Source: Dipteris shenzhenensis (taxonomy: Eukaryota; Polypodiophyta; Polypodiopsida; Gleicheniales). Taken from it: a stretch of DNA of 64,000 bases. The stretch lies in assembly GCA_047967505.1 (NCBI GenBank), contig CM106540.1; one strand, 5' to 3'. Made by a program: the position numbers and the translations under genes. The notes beneath the pieces are model-generated. The model saw only the letters and a list, made by a program, of their open reading frames with translations. It did no database searches and was not told the origin of the DNA. Below are positions 10,855-23,278 of the stretch, in pieces. Each line of letters begins with the position of its first letter. Within the stretch, counting starts at the first letter, position 1.

Positions 10855-11890
10855 ATGAGAAGATGGGAATTGGTCTCAATAGAAATGGAGAGAACGCCAA
10901 CCATAGCTAAACAGAACAGGATGTACATAAAACTCTCGATAAGCAAATTTGGTCATTTTGAGTTTTCGGTAATGTCATTTGGGATTACCAAGGCTCTAGC
11001 TACATTTAACATGATGACGAATGATCGATCTACTACGCCCATATGTTGGGAAGTTCATAGTGCATTTTATTGATGATATATTGGTTTACAACAAAAGTAT
11101 TGCTGAGCATAGAGAACATTTAAGAAAATTGTTCAATACGCTGATATAGCCCAGTATGTATATAAATTTTTAAGAAATGTGTTATGGTTCATTATAACTC
11201 TTGAGGAAGTTGAGGTGGATCCCAAGCAGGTGGCTGATATTTTAGTGTGGCCAGTACCTAGAGCATTTTATTGATGATATATTGGTTTACAACATTTAAA
11301 AATAGTGTTCAATACGCTGAGATAGCCAAGTCTTTATGTAAATGTTTAAGAAATGTGTTATGGTTCATTATAACTCTTGAGGAGGTTGAGATGGATCCAG
11401 AGAGTGGCTGATATTTTAGTGTGGCTAGTACCTATGAATGTGACAGCTTTACAGTCATTCTTAGGACTTGTCCAGTTTTATGGAAGACATATCAGAGTAT
11501 GTTTTGATATTGTCTCACCAGGCAGTTGTTGTTGGACCTGTGTTAAATTTTGTTGATCCCCGAAAACCGTTCTTCCTAGAAACCAGTGCAAGTGATTATG
11601 TGGTAAAGAGGAAAGGCCAGTTGCTTTTGAAAGCAAGAAGCTTTCTCCCTCTTAGAGGAATTGGCCTACTCATGAACTCATGCCATGATTCATGCTTTGA
11701 TACATTACTCATATGGTGCAGAGTTTTATGTCGATGTCAATGTACTCTGAAATATTTCTGTGAACAATTTGATTTGAGTGGCCGCAAGGCTAGGTGGAGA
11801 GAATCCATAAGGAATTCCATATTTGTCGGTACCGAAGAGGGAAGGATAAAAAGTAGCTGATGCATTGTCATGTATTATGTATATATGAGT
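10855..11890 (+). pseudogene. Ty3/Gypsy RT and RNase H remnant
   Basis: Plus-strand frames show FGHFEFSVMSFGITKALATF (10948-11007), a diverged RT palm motif. HFIDDILVYNKSIAEHREHL follows near 11063-11120 in another frame and contains the catalytic FIDD box. Then come EEVEVDPKQVADILVWPVP near 11203-11255, PVLNFVDPRKPFFLET near 11535-11580 (RNase H start), and LSGRKARWRES near 11775-11810. The order is as in Ty3 pol. Frameshifts and a tandem duplication (11062-11434) break it. Protease, the 5' part of RT and integrase were not seen. Confidence 0.85.
11062..11434 (+). repeat. About 200-bp tandem duplication inside RT
   Basis: A segment starting GCATTTTATTGATGATATA at 11062 recurs at 11263. It includes the FIDD catalytic region and the following VDPKQ region. 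The second copy (11263-11434) has lost part of the segment after GTTTACAAC. The duplication arose after, or as part of, the loss of function. Confidence 0.85.
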
Positions 11891-13325
11891 TTCACTGTAT
11901 TAGAGAGTGCTTTAATGACTGAGGTAAGAGAAACAACAATGTCCAGATCCTTTGCTCTAAAGCTTTTGTGATTGAGCCTAAGGTTATAGATGACCTGACA
12001 GGTGAGGTCTACCCCCAAAGGGGATAGTGCATGAAGTAGTAACATTGTTGAGCATTGCAACTGAGGAGCACGACATCAACATGAAACAAGTGAGTTGGCT
12101 CTATCTCCCTTCCAACCTATGGGAGGGCGACGAGAGTCAATTCTATGACTCAAGATCTCCAACGTCACCTCTATTGCAAGGGAATTTGGGTCTTTAACAA
12201 TCAATCATACCTTTGATACCCCATCATCCAAAAGTACCAAAGCTGTTGTTATGAGGCGGCCTCCAAGGCTGTGCGAAACATGCCCAAATAGAAGGAAGGA
12301 TGGCTCTACACTAGGATGAAACGGAACTAGAGGTGGGCCCAATACACAAGGCTCCCCTCTGATGGCATCTGAGTGGTCTGGCTCGTTTGGAACCAATCTC
12401 GAACTTGCCATTGTATGGGCACGAGATCAACCATGCATCCCATCACACTGCATGATCTTGGGGATCATGTACTTCATGCTCCACCTGTTGCTTGTCCTTG
12501 GGCGAAAGGGAGATCCGGATGGTGGTGGGTGTCAAGGATGTTGCCATATAACTCCTCTAGCTAGACCTTTTGGAGCCGTGGGAGCAAAATGAATACTTCA
12601 GGGCGGCTTCAAGGAAGAAGTAGGGGCTAACAGCCAGTCTGTGGACTAGAGAAGCCAAAAAGCCCAGAAAGGGCTACAAGCAGGGCAAGGCACAGAGGCT
12701 TGTAAAAGGGGATGCAAACATCCCAAATAGGCTCACAGCAGCGGGGCACTGCACCACACCCTGAGGACAGCCACGGTTGCTAGAGGGGGTGCAAAGCCAG
12801 CCTATAGGCGGGCAAACAGGGGGCAGGAGAGGCTGGCTGAAGAGAGATCAGTAAAGGAGGGAAAATAAGCATGGGGAAAGGGGGGCTGACATGGAAGAGG
12901 GGCAAAGGAGGAAGAAAGTGGAAGGGAGCAGGAAGAAAGTGGAAGGGAGCTGGCCGGAGTAAGGGAGGTGGACTGATGTGCAGGGGGTTGGCTAGTAGGT
13001 TGAGTAGCTCAGACATGTACGGGTATACCAATGGATGAATGTACTAATGCATACACAAATGATGTCTTCCTGGCCTTCGACGTCAATATAGCGCCCCCTT
13101 TGGTAAAAGAGAAAATCCTGACAAATCCGATTGGAGCCTTTAGGGAAATACTAATACAATTTGGGTGAGTGTTTAAAACTTTGTTGGTGTTTGGATTTTG
13201 AAGAGCAAGATTGATGGCAACATGAATGACCTGCAAAAACTCACTAACTACTGAGTTCATCTCCTTTTTTTTAAACCATGCCTTACGAAGTTCTCAGGTG
13301 AACCTAGTGAAGAGAAATACGAAAT
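11891..13325. other. No recognisable gene
   Basis: About 1.4 kb with only short frames. A purine-rich part (12830-12990) holds a 20-bp tandem duplication, GGAAGAAAGTGGAAGGGAGC, at about 12910-12950. I could not assign 13009-13260 (minus, 83 codons). Confidence 0.4.
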
Positions 13326-13735
13326 TTGATCGATCAGTCAGCTCCAATCCTCCCACTGCTCAAGAATAGTGAGATCAGCTTTTGTCTGGACTCTGCTGCT
13401 AGTGTTGTTACTGGATTCAATTTGCTGTCTGCTGCAAGACACTTCAAAAGCTCAATTTCAATTGGCTATGTTGCAGGTCCAAATGTGGCTTCAAGAGCTC
13501 AACACTGTCATACTTTTAGTGAGTACATTCATTACAGAGCTTGCTGCAGCTGTCAATGAATGCAGCGGGCAGAAAAAGTGGACACTCTATTGCATGTTCC
13601 ACGAAAGGACAGGCACAGCTTCCAAGGGAGCCAATTGTCGTGTTTAAGCAGTACAATTTTCTTGGAAAAACAATTCCAAGTTTGTGGGCTCCAAAGAAAT
13701 TGGGGACAGATCAAGCTGCTGGTTTGAAAATATGT
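13326..13735 (+). other. Exon-like block, unrecognised host gene or relic
   Basis: Frames at 13369-13647 and 13541-13786 look protein-like rather than repeat-derived. One contains QFQLAMLQVQMWLQELNTV, preceded by TATGTTGCAG. Another contains IPSLWAPKKLGTDQ and runs into a possible splice donor GTAAGAG near 13733. The frame changes between them, so either a short rearrangement or intron boundaries are involved. I recognise no domain. This could be the remains of a host gene, with 14615-14771 as a later exon. The reading is tentative. Confidence 0.3.
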
Positions 13736-14195
13736 AAGAGAATTGTGGGCACACATTCCATCTTTTGTATGACTATGCCCTACTAGACCATCTGAGGCTT
13801 GGCTTTCTACTCCAAAAGAGACCATGTGTGCCTCTGTAGGCTCCATGAATGGACCCTATTCTTTGAAACGGAAACCAATAGTTCTAAGTTGGACTTCCTA
13901 GGCGTGAACTACTAAACCTCTCTTGCCTATCATATCAATTTCTTTTGAGCTAGACAACCAAATTTCAAATACTAAATAAGCTTCCCCAAGTGGACTCTTC
14001 TTGAGGAAGAGATCTACCTTTTAGTAACCAGTACTTGGCTGGCCTATATTAGTTGAAAACTAATGCGTAGTCTTTCATGACATTGTATTCACATTATAAA
14101 ATTTCACTTTCTCTCTCGCCTACGGGCTATATCAATGTACCTATTTTATCCTTTTGATGTGTGAGTAAATATTTGCCTCTTTCCCATAGCATTGT

Positions 14196-14480
14196 GTGTG
14201 GGTATGTGTGGTAGTTTGTACTGCATCCTCGCATCTGGCCAGTAGTTGGGGAGATTTATATGATGTGCACACGTGCATGCATGAATGCTTTCAATATGTG
14301 CCTATATGTGCATGTATATGCTCACATGAATATTTTTCAGTACTTGGGAGATCAATACGATGTGCACATGTGCATGCATGTATGCAAAGATGTGCACATG
14401 TGCATGCATGTATGTGTTTGCATAAGTGCTTTCAATATTGCATCTCTATAAGCTCATATATATGTGATCAATTTTTCTGA
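14196..14480. repeat. TG/CA-rich tract with repeated GTGCACATGTGCATGCATG
   Basis: GATGTGCACATGTGCATGCATGTATG-like units occur near 14260, 14358 and 14389, within a TG/CA-rich stretch similar in kind to 542-760. The alternating composition suggests Z-DNA potential. Confidence 0.7.
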
Positions 14481-14614
14481 ATAACCACACCTGTAAATAT
14501 TCCTGTTTGACACATACCTACACCATGTATGGCCACATGATACCTTTCATACCGCATGCTTATAGATATATGATAATTTGTGAAGAACTGATAAATTGCT
14601 TGTCGCCCTTGCAG

Positions 14615-14771
14615 ATCATAATTACATTTTCAGGCACTGACATGTATAGCCAGCTTTTGACAACTTGGTACCAATTGAGTAATATAAATCGATATTCAAT
14701 GGCCTCTTTGTTCAATGCTATTGAACTCGCAGCTCTAGAGAATCTTCAAAGATTGGACAGATCAATCCAAG
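14615..14771 (+). other. Exon-like block, unrecognised
   Basis: The frame YSMASLFNAIELAALENLQR and its surroundings are open from a splice acceptor-like CCCTTGCAG (ends 14614) to a donor-like CAAG/GTTAAAG (14771/14772). Length (157 bp) and composition are typical of a plant internal exon. I do not recognise the protein. It may belong with 13326-13735. Confidence 0.35.
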
Positions 14772-15418
14772 GTTAAAGCTGTATTTTTTATCTTGAATGC
14801 AGTGAATAACTGGTGTTGTAGCTTCAACATTTCCTCGTCCTTTCATTTATGGGGTTAAGCAGAAATCATACAAGCAGTTGAAATTCATAAGCCACATACT
14901 GCCCCTGTTTGTTGAGTCTCAGTGAACTCTTTCTTTTGCAAGAATTCCATGCTTTTTTCTCTTCTATACAAATTACACTGTTGTTACTCTCATACTGTTG
15001 AAAGACAAGACAAGCTGAATAAATGATTTTCTCATTTCCAATGTATTTTGAAGTTATCATATATCTTCCATTTGGAGTTTTTGTTAGTATACCATGGTTT
15101 TCTTTAAGACTGGCAGAACTAGCTGCACTTTTTCACAGCCAAATTTGTAATGAATCTGAAGTACCTCAAATTTCTTCTTTAATTACTTACTTTTACTATA
15201 CGTTGGTTTCTTAAGCTGACTTGCAACCATCCCAGTATTTAGAAGATAGAGGATTCGATGTTATTGTTTTGATAACAATATCTACCTCTCTGTCATCCAT
15301 CTTCTTTCCATGCCCTAGGTCAATGGAATCCACATAGAGAAATATACCAAAACTCCCATTCACTCCACTTTCCACTCACACCTTCTATATGATCTCTATA
15401 TATTTCAATGACTAATGA

Positions 15419-15449
<31 letters not shown>

Positions 15450-16740
15450 AGTGAAGGCAAGGTGTGTCATTTGTACGAGCAGAAACCTATGAGCAGCTTT
15501 ATCGGAGGGTGTTTTTCAAGAGATTTAAAAAAGCGTATTTCTTTAGGAAACATGGTTTTTGCACTTTTATTTTCACAAGAACTAGATTGCTTTATTATAC
15601 ATATATACAAAATAGTCACTCATTCACTTTCACATAACATAAATTTTCTTGTTCATAGACATCATTTGTACCCATTTTATTACATAAAAAGAGTGTTGAA
15701 AAATAATTTATTTAAGAAACATCCCTCACAATCACTCTCAATGTAATAATATTATACGTATATAATTACTTATTAAACACATTTATGTCAATATGACAAG
15801 AGCTTATGTAACTACTCTCATAAAATATGTGCAAGATTCAAGATGGTATATGCAAGATTTTGTAAAATATAACCTCTTATACGTGCTCAAATGGAATTTT
15901 CTAATCAATTTAAGTGGTTGAATGACTATATTTGGACATTGAATGTGAAAGTTATGTCACTTTTACAGTGTTGAGACCTACTTCAAAGAGGGTCTCGTGG
16001 CAAAACTATCTTGAATGGCTTGATTCAATGAGGTTTCTTTGGACAAACCCTTTCGTGAAGATAGGTTGAGAGAGGGTTTTCAATGTCACCCCCCTAGTAA
16101 GTAAAAGTAGTAAGAAGGATCATAAGGGAGTTTTCATAGAGAAATCTACTTTACATGTGGGTTTCTTCAGATGCCATTCCATTATGTTATTTACAATTCC
16201 CAAGATTCATATAAAGATTTGTGTATGAAATAGGCATTTCTATAATACTTTGCATATTTCTAAGTGAAACTATGTTTTCTTCTGATCCATTTTTTAAATA
16301 CTTTTACATAGTTGGAAGCTTTTTTTTTCCTTTGCTCGGATGCTCACAAGATTTTGCTCGAAAAATGGTCGTCCCTGTCATGAGGCAAAGGCACTTAACG
16401 ATATTGAAGCATTAATGAGTATATATTTTACATTTAAAAGAATATACTCCTTGAAACATCATAAAATTGTATGTTCATTAAGATAAGAAGTTGTATACAA
16501 GGATCTCACCCACCCAAACCCCAATCCCATCGCTCACCTTCCTATACTCACTTAGGTCTTATCTTTTGAATTGTCATGGATCAAAACAATAAGATATCAT
16601 TTTTTTAAAGTGAGAAATTATTATTATTTTTTAATTATTTCATTTTTTCTTTCTTGAATCAAATATGTGTGTTTATGTAGGTTGAGGACTCACAGTCCAC
16701 CTAGTGGCACATTTCGGATAAGAATCTTAGTTGGTTAACG
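14772..16740. other. No recognisable gene; (CT)n at 15422-15451
   Basis: AT-rich, intron-like or intergenic sequence. The only clear feature is an uninterrupted (CT)15 microsatellite. The 112-codon frame across it is not convincing. Confidence 0.45.
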
Positions 16741-18810
16741 GAGACCCAACCCAGAATCATCATTTTTAGGTGACTACATCACTACATCACTAGGGTGAAG
16801 CATCTAAATTTGCGATGCAAACCTCATGAGCAAATGAGTGATGCACAGTTGTTGCCATGCTTCCTCATAGGTTTATGGGATTCTAAGATTCATGACCATT
16901 TATTCGCCATGAATCCCACATTGTTTGAGCTGCGTAGGAAAACTGCAAGATGCCTCAGTGATAATATGAAGGAGAAAACTTAAGGGGAAATGTCTTCACC
17001 CGCTTCATCCAATGTGTCATAGACTCTAAAGGCCATAAGATTAGATGAGGCTCAAGAGGCAATCCCAACCTCTAACATGGAAGAGTTGGCTACAAATCTG
17101 TGACTATTGCGAATATGATAATAGTGCAAACCATTCTAGTTTATAAGTCATTATGTTATGTAGAACATCAACTAGTATACCAAACAGCCCCTATGTCTCA
17201 AAAGGCTAAAGATATGAACACCTTGACGAGAAGGCCACCCATTTAGTGCTTTAAATGTCAGGGCCCTCATAGGGCTAATGAGTATCCATACAAGGGGAAA
17301 ATTAATCAACTGCCAAGGACCTGATTTCTTGAAGGATTGCCTCTACAAGGAGAAACAACCCATACCGGCTGTTGCAACTTCATCTACCATAATTGTACCA
17401 TTGTGGTTTGGCTGTAAAGTAGGGAACTCCATAAGCACTTGAGAAAAGACAAGGCAATAATGTCATAGCTTACAAAACTAGGAAAAGGTCATGACAAAGT
17501 GACCATCTAGAGCAATTCATATGAGAACACAACCACTATGTCGACATCCACCTCCTTTGGCACAATGTCCTCAAAATCATGGGATGACAAATCACCTACA
17601 TGTGGAACTCAAAGATACAAGAAGAACCATAGGTCAAAATCGGGCCACAACATTAAAGGGACACAGTGAGAATTCCAATCCCCTCATGGAAAAAAAATGC
17701 CTTATCAAGGAAAAGCAATCGGTATGTGAGTGCCAAGAGAAGTTCAAACAATGGCTCAAGGCAAGTAAGAAAGTTGATACTATCCACTCCATGCACTAAG
17801 TATCCAATTGAGCCTGATAAAACTTAAGTGTGCTTCAGTAGGAAGGTCCTTGCTAAGACACAAGATGTTTGAGAAGACCCTACATCGCACAAATTAGGAG
17901 AAGAGGATAGCATGTCCTTTTATGGATTTGAAGAGACACAATCGATTGGCTTCGAACTGGTCACACAATCCCACAATGTGCTTGATTGGTTGCACTTCTG
18001 TCAACCGAAGTAAACATGCACATTACTATATTATTATGAGGTAAGCCTACTCTTTAGAGGGACCTCTGCGATTGGATGAATGGTCGAATCCCAGGTGGAA
18101 GCTCTAAATATTCAAAAGGTGCCAACTAATAACTTGGACTAGTGCTTCAAGAGTGATGATACAAATGCCATTTTACCCATCTCGTATCGTGAGAAGAATG
18201 CTACAATAATCTTGGATGCAAGAGTAAGTGATAGAATTGTCACTGAATAGTGCTAAGAAAGTGGGGAAAGCCCAATAGGAGTACTAAGGACATTAAGATA
18301 AAGAGCTTTGGCTTTATGTATAGTGTGTGGTTCATTGTAATGGACTTTCACAACCAATCCGATTCATATGACATCATATTGAGTAGACCTTTCATGTGCA
18401 TTGGAGGACTAGTCCTTGACTGGAGCTCTAACAAAATATACTTGTACAAGGATGAGCATGTCATGAGGGTTTATCTTCGAACGTGGAAGGCTCACCTTAT
18501 GTTGAGAAACTTGTTCATAGTGGAGTTAGATACCATTCAAAGGTCAACATAACGCTTAATTTGTTCCAAGCTTGTAAAGAGAAAGCCATGGGTGAGAATG
18601 GGGATGAACATTGGTATGCTCCATTACCAAAACCCGAGTTCTCTCATAATTGGATGCATATACTTGCAACCATAGATGTTTTTGAGAAAAGGGAAATACA
18701 AATTGCAACCCCTAAGCCAAAGGTGCCAAGAGTAATAGCACCACTCAATATGATCAGTATGCTAAAGGCATCTAAGGAAAGGAAAGGAAAGGTGAAGTCA
18801 AGGTAAAGTG
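16741..18810 (+). pseudogene. Ty3/Gypsy gag-protease remnant
   Basis: The plus strand shows a gag C-terminal region, ending LFAMNPTLFELRRKTARCLS (16902-16961). A zinc knuckle follows with CFKCQGPHRANE near 17250-17285; its last cysteine is tyrosine. A protease tail reads SDSYDIILSRPFMCIGGLVL near 18360-18420, where the family pattern is YDxILGRPF. A linker follows at 18483-18806. Stops and frameshifts separate these parts, and no retropepsin DSG/DGG box is seen. RT is not reached before 18810. LTR ends are not visible. Confidence 0.75.
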
Positions 18811-19739
18811 AAACCTACATTGACTTAGGTATGTCAAGGCCACCACCACTCATCATGAGTTTTCATTGAATTGGGGCTCCAGAATAAATTGAGTTAAGGT
18901 ACCAGTAGGATGCAAATAAAGAACAACCTCCAAAAGCCAAGACCACTAGGGCTAAAAACAAAGAGGCTCCCACCCATAATAAGCACCTATCCAAAGAGGA
19001 CTTGGAAGATGATGAGGAAGACAGAGTTGCAAGCTCCCCCACACTTCAAGGCATACATGGTCCAACACCGAGAGTGTATCTTTTAGTAGATAGTAAAGGT
19101 CTACATCACTAATGACCTCACACTAGACCTAGTATTAGGTGCAAGCTGCTGTTACACATCCCTATAAAAGGGGGGGCAATGAACAAAGGGGACTTCTTAG
19201 ATGCCACAATATTGCAATATCCAAGGAGCCCCCTTTGCTCATTTTTTTGCCCCTTCAAAAATCATTTAAATGGGGCTAAAGTGGCATTGGTATGGCCCTT
19301 CATTTATTTTTTCCCTACGAAGGGAATGCAAGTGTGCATGAAGAAAATCAATGTATAGGCACTCGCAGCACCACAATACGATTGATGCTCATGATGGGTA
19401 ATGGGATTTTCCTCTCTTTAGGTAGCTTTTTAAGGGGAAAAAAAAAGCCTAGAGAGGACCTCATGGAGGCCGTGATATTGTGTGCTTTGTGAAGCCCTCT
19501 CTACTAATTTTTTTAATGGAATCAAATAGATCAAATGCAACAAACTTCTAGCCTCCAATTTGGATGAGGAAAACTCAGCAATCTCTCGAGTTGGGAGAAG
19601 GATGATAAGCCCTCAGCAATTTGAGGTAAGAGATCGGAATTGGAAACCACTAGACTCATGTGCATCTTGCAAACTTGGAAGGCATGCACACACATAATTT
19701 ATTGAACTCCTCTATTATCTCTTGAGCTCCTCTCTTATG
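18811..19739. other. No recognisable gene
   Basis: The left part may be diverged pol linker of the preceding Ty3 relic. I see no RT motif, LTR end or primer-binding site. Confidence 0.4.
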
Positions 19740-20963
19740 TCACAGCTTATGAGGATTACCAAAATTCAAGTGTTCTGCTTTCAAGCGAGGTGGTGGCTTG
19801 AGAGAGGACTTTTGTAAATTTTGACATTCTAGTAATTTTAAGTTTATGCATATTCTGAGCTTCTTGTTGCATTTAGGTACAATGGCAATGGGTGAAACCC
19901 AATCAGTGTGCTCTATCTCGTAGATGAATCTGGCATCTAGGAGTTTTTCTAGCTCGTCATAAACCATGGTGCCATATTTAGGATTTGTGCGATAAGGTCC
20001 ACATACCTTAGGGTGAGCACCTTCCCTTATAGGTATCGTGTGTACTACCACTTCTGGTGAAATTCCTTTCATCTCTTTGTATGACCATGCTAGGCAGTCA
20101 CAGTATTCCATTAGGAGGTCTTTAAGTTTGGTTTCATCTTCTTGATGGAGCGGTTTCCCAATGAAAACTAATTTTTCTTCCTTCCCTTCAAGGGCGAGGT
20201 TTATTGTGCATGTTTTTGCCGGTCCCTCATAGATTGGAGTTTCGCCAATGCTATCGGTTTCTTGAACTTTAGATTCTCTGAGTGGTCTTGGCATTGCTTT
20301 TGCCGCACTGCCACTTGTATAATTCTTGAAGTATTCTGGCACTTCTCGAAGATCAGCCTCTGATGGGGTTGAACTAGCCTGACATATGTCATGTGTACTA
20401 GGTGGCATAGTTGCATTTATATATTTGTTAGGCTCTTCTTTTCTTTCTTTTTCTGAAGTCGCTTGATCGAGCTTCATCCGCACATGTGGCTTATATTTCC
20501 AAAACTTCTTACGTTGGGAACTGTGGGGTAACTTTTCCGCTGGTAAGGTGTTTCCAAGTAAGGGTTCATGTGCTGCACATACTCCTTCAAGTCCCTCAGG
20601 GGGCCATTTAAGAGGTGGTGGTTCTGATTTTGAGGGAGCTGACTTTGCAAGGTACAATTGGACAATCCTTGTTTGGACTCGTTTGAATTCATTGAAGTGC
20701 TCGGCCTTGGCTTTTCTGCGATTTCCTCTTGCAGCTTTCTTGCGAGATCTTCTACTGTTATTCAACTATGGAGGTTCAACTTTTGGGAGCTCGACTGCCA
20801 TTAGGGCATGCAAAATGGCTAGGTCATTATCAAAGATTTGATCTTCAATTTCAGCATTCGTAGCCTCTGTTTCAAGGCCCCAAGGAAAATCTGAGTCATC
20901 ATTGGTATGGGTACCTTCTTCAGGTTCATTATCCCACACGAGGTCAGCCATAAAGAATGGCAT
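19740..20963 (-). pseudogene. Ty3 (Tat/Athila-like) linker and first part of RT
   Basis: A 341-codon minus-strand frame (19740-20765) and the frame before it (20766-20963) form the protease-RT linker and the RT N-terminus. The RT start is recognisable as HTDWVSPIAIVPKCNKKLRI (about 19855-19912), preceded by GPYRTNPKYGTMVYDELEKL. After the conserved arginine block the frame diverges into unrelated sequence near 19850. The palm domain with FGLTNAP and YxDD is missing. The deletion makes the copy inactive. It continues the gag-protease copy at 20964-22345 in the same orientation. Confidence 0.85.
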
Positions 20964-21729
20964 CTCTAGATTGATTGGTTCTTCATGTGTCGGTGGAGGA
21001 TCGACCTGTAGTGTGTTAGCATCTATCTATGAGAAGATGGGGTCTAATGAGTGGCAGTTGTCGATGGTTGCCATGTTTGTATGCGGTTATTGACATTGCT
21101 TTGTGAGTCACCTGCTATGGCATGCTGTTGCAAGGGAGCTGATTTGCTCAAGATTGTCATGGAAGATGTGTCATCCAATGCTCTAGGCACAATTGGTTTA
21201 ATAGCTCCTGTCCCCACATTCACCCTGATTGCAGTGTCTCGATTCTGGATTGTCAGTCTATCAGTTCCCCAGTTATGGAGGACTGATGCTTCCTGTAACG
21301 AAGAATGTCCCAATAAGATTTGATAGGATTTTTTGGGGAGATCCAAGATTGTGAATTGAAGGGAAAAGCAGACTCCTGTGATCTTTGTGGACACGCCATT
21401 CACTATTCCCAAGGGTTTAGCCCGTAAATCATCGGCAAGGTGTATGTTGAAATTAGCCTTTTGCATTGGTGGGAGACCCCATTCTTTGTAGAGCTCCTTT
21501 GATAGGACATTGACACCTGCTCCACCATCCACTATGGCTTGACTTCATTATATGCCTTGTGGATCAAAGGCATAGTAATGTTGCGTATGTCATCTCTCTC
21601 ACCCATACGCACAGGGATATCTTCAATGTCGTTCATAGGTGGAGGAGGATTTGTAAGTTCAATCCATCCTTTGAAACTCTCCCAGAGATTGGGACAATTC
21701 CGTAAGAGGATTCCGATAGGAATTGACAC
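20964..21729 (-). pseudogene. Ty3 retropepsin-type protease with frameshift
   Basis: The minus-strand frame at 21532-21044 starts MDGGAGVNVLSKELYKEWGL, an aspartic-protease active site of the DGGA type, followed by ILDLPKKSYQILLG, the conserved flap/ILG region. The upstream frame (21532-21729) ends KAYNEVKP just before the active site. Comparison with the plus-strand copy at 30515-30530 shows one C missing here, which shifts the frame. The protein would process gag-pol; this copy cannot be read through. Confidence 0.85.
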
Positions 21730-22345
21730 AGGGCAACTCAGGATGCTAGAGAGTGCGGCTCCTTCAAGTTGATGTGGCGGTACATTCTGTTGTGGAGTCT
21801 ATTGTTGGAACAAAGGCTCGAGTACAGTATCAATACTTTGTGGGGCCAAGTCATGGGTTGGGTCTTGAGCTTGTTTCTGAGCCTCAAATTGAGCTTGTTC
21901 ATTTTGGACCCATTACTGAAGTACCTGAAAACGAGCCTTCTCCACCTCTACATTCGGGTATGAGCTCGGGAGTTGATGTGGATGAGCTCGGCTGCCCATT
22001 GCTTGGCAGAGGTGAAGGAACTTGTGCTTTCTTTTTCAGAAGTCGCTTTGGTTGGATTGGAATGATAGGGTCCTTTGTGGCCTCTTTCTGTTGGCGTGTA
22101 ATTACATTGATAGGTTGTGACCTTACACTTGCCGGACCCAGACTTTGATGGTCCACCCAATGATGCCGATGGGGATGTCAGGCTTAACCTCTGTTTGTTC
22201 TGGGACCTTATTTTTCATGGGACAATCCATGCAGGCATGTCCTATGCCACAATCTCTGCAGAGTGGTTGGAAAGTAGCTGGGCTACCACGATGAGGGCAC
22301 TCTTCGATCCTATGATTTTCTCCACAACCGTAACACTTGATTGGT
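21730..22345 (-). pseudogene. Ty3 gag C-terminus with two zinc knuckles
   Basis: Minus-strand frames contain CYGCGENHRIEEC (CX2CX4HX4C) near 22290-22330 and CRDCGIGHACMDC (CX2CX3HX4C) near 22220-22260, then a linker toward the protease. At 22345 the sequence changes abruptly to the LTR of an oppositely oriented copy: gag homology to 27460 and 32515 stops exactly where TATAAATACC begins. The upstream half of gag is therefore missing. Confidence 0.85.
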
Positions 22346-22479
22346 ATAAATACCCCATAATGGAATGAAGCCCACACTCTTTGGGGCATTGTGTTGATGC
22401 TACTTTGGTATTCCAAGCATTTGTCTCAAGTGTCCATGCTTCCTTGCACTGCACGTCCAAAAGCATGTCCTAACCTTGC

Positions 22480-22660
22480 AACTCCTCCTCCCCTCTCCTC
22501 CAACCTTGCAACCCCTCCTCTCCGTCTCCTCCTCCCTCCTCCTCCTTCCTTCTCCTCCTCCCTCCTCCTCCTCCTCCTCCCTCCTCCTCCTCCTCCTCCT
22601 CCCTCCTCCTCCTCCTCCTCCTCCTCTCTCCTCCTCCTCCCTCCTCTCTCTTCTTCCCCC
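22480..22660. repeat. (CTC)n / CCT-rich microsatellite in LTR
   Basis: Nearly pure CTC/CTCCTCC repeats. The counterpart in unit B is the GGA tract at 35650-35730. Arg/Glu- or Ser/Pro-rich frames here are repeat artefacts. Confidence 0.85.
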
Positions 22661-22749
22661 CATGCTCTTACACCTTCTTCCTCTCCCACTCCTATGCTCC
22701 CCTAAACCCTTTGTTCCTCAACCCCTTAGAACTCCATGATCTACGAGGG

Positions 22750-22990
22750 AGACGAGTTCTTCACCATGTACTCTACCCTAACCTTGGAACCTTCTTCTAA
22801 ACCCTAGAACCTCATTCTAAACCCCTGGAACCCCTTCTAAAACCCTGGAACTCTTTCTAAACCCTCGAACCTCCTTCTGAACCTTGGAACCTCCTTCTAA
22901 ACCCTGGAACTCTTTCTGAACCCTGGAACCTCCTTCTGAACCCTGGAACCTCCTTCTGAACCCTGGAACCTCCTTCTAAACCTTAAACTC
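22750..22990. repeat. About 20-bp tandem repeat, CTAAACCCTGGAACCTCCTT type
   Basis: About eleven imperfect units alternate between CTAAACCC and CTGAACCC starts. The same array occurs inverted at 35210-35525 and again at 30880-31065 and 31310-31384. Confidence 0.85.
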
Positions 22991-23255
22991 CTCCTAAACC
23001 CTACAACCCCCAATGAAGGCGAAAGCCTTCATTACCTCAACAAAGATGATTTATGTTCCTTTTACACATGCATGCACTTTGTTTTCTTACAACACTTAAG
23101 CCTATGTCTCTCATCGGAACACGACTCGAGGTCCTAAGCTACACATATACTACAACCGACAATCCCAATATATCTGTAGGTGACAAAAAGCCTCGGAACC
23201 CTGCAAACATAGAATACCCAGCTCTTCCTACGAAAGCAATAGGAAAGAGCCAACA

Positions 23256-23278
23256 TTTGGCACCGCTGCCAAGGAGAC
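23256..23278 (+). other. Primer-binding site, tRNA-Asp-like
   Basis: TTTGGCACCGCTGCCAAGG directly after the LTR resembles the TGGCGCCGTTGCCGGGGA site complementary to tRNA-Asp that is used by Athila/Tat elements. The unit B site (34931-34954, minus) reads TTTGGCACCACTGTCGGGGA. Confidence 0.7.

Larger units (their letters stand above)
22345..23255 (+). mobile_element. Partial 5' LTR of Ty3 (Tat/Athila-like) element, unit A
   Basis: The 5' edge is truncated at the TATA box (TATAAATACC, 22345-22354); nearly all U3 is missing compared with unit B (34955-36470, minus). Next come a conserved segment, a (CTC)n tract (22480-22660), then about 20-bp units of the CTAAACCCTGGAACCTCCTT type (22750-22990), and finally a U5 region ending GAGCCAACA at 23255. 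A primer-binding site follows immediately. The whole stretch is the reverse complement, with divergence, of 34955-35910. Confidence 0.8.

Noticed and set aside
22750-22990. Telomere-like CTAAACCC repeats suggesting an interstitial telomere
   Set aside because: The unit is about 20 bp (with GGAACCTCCTT), not the 7-bp plant repeat, and the array is part of the Ty3 LTR since it recurs inverted at 35210-35525.
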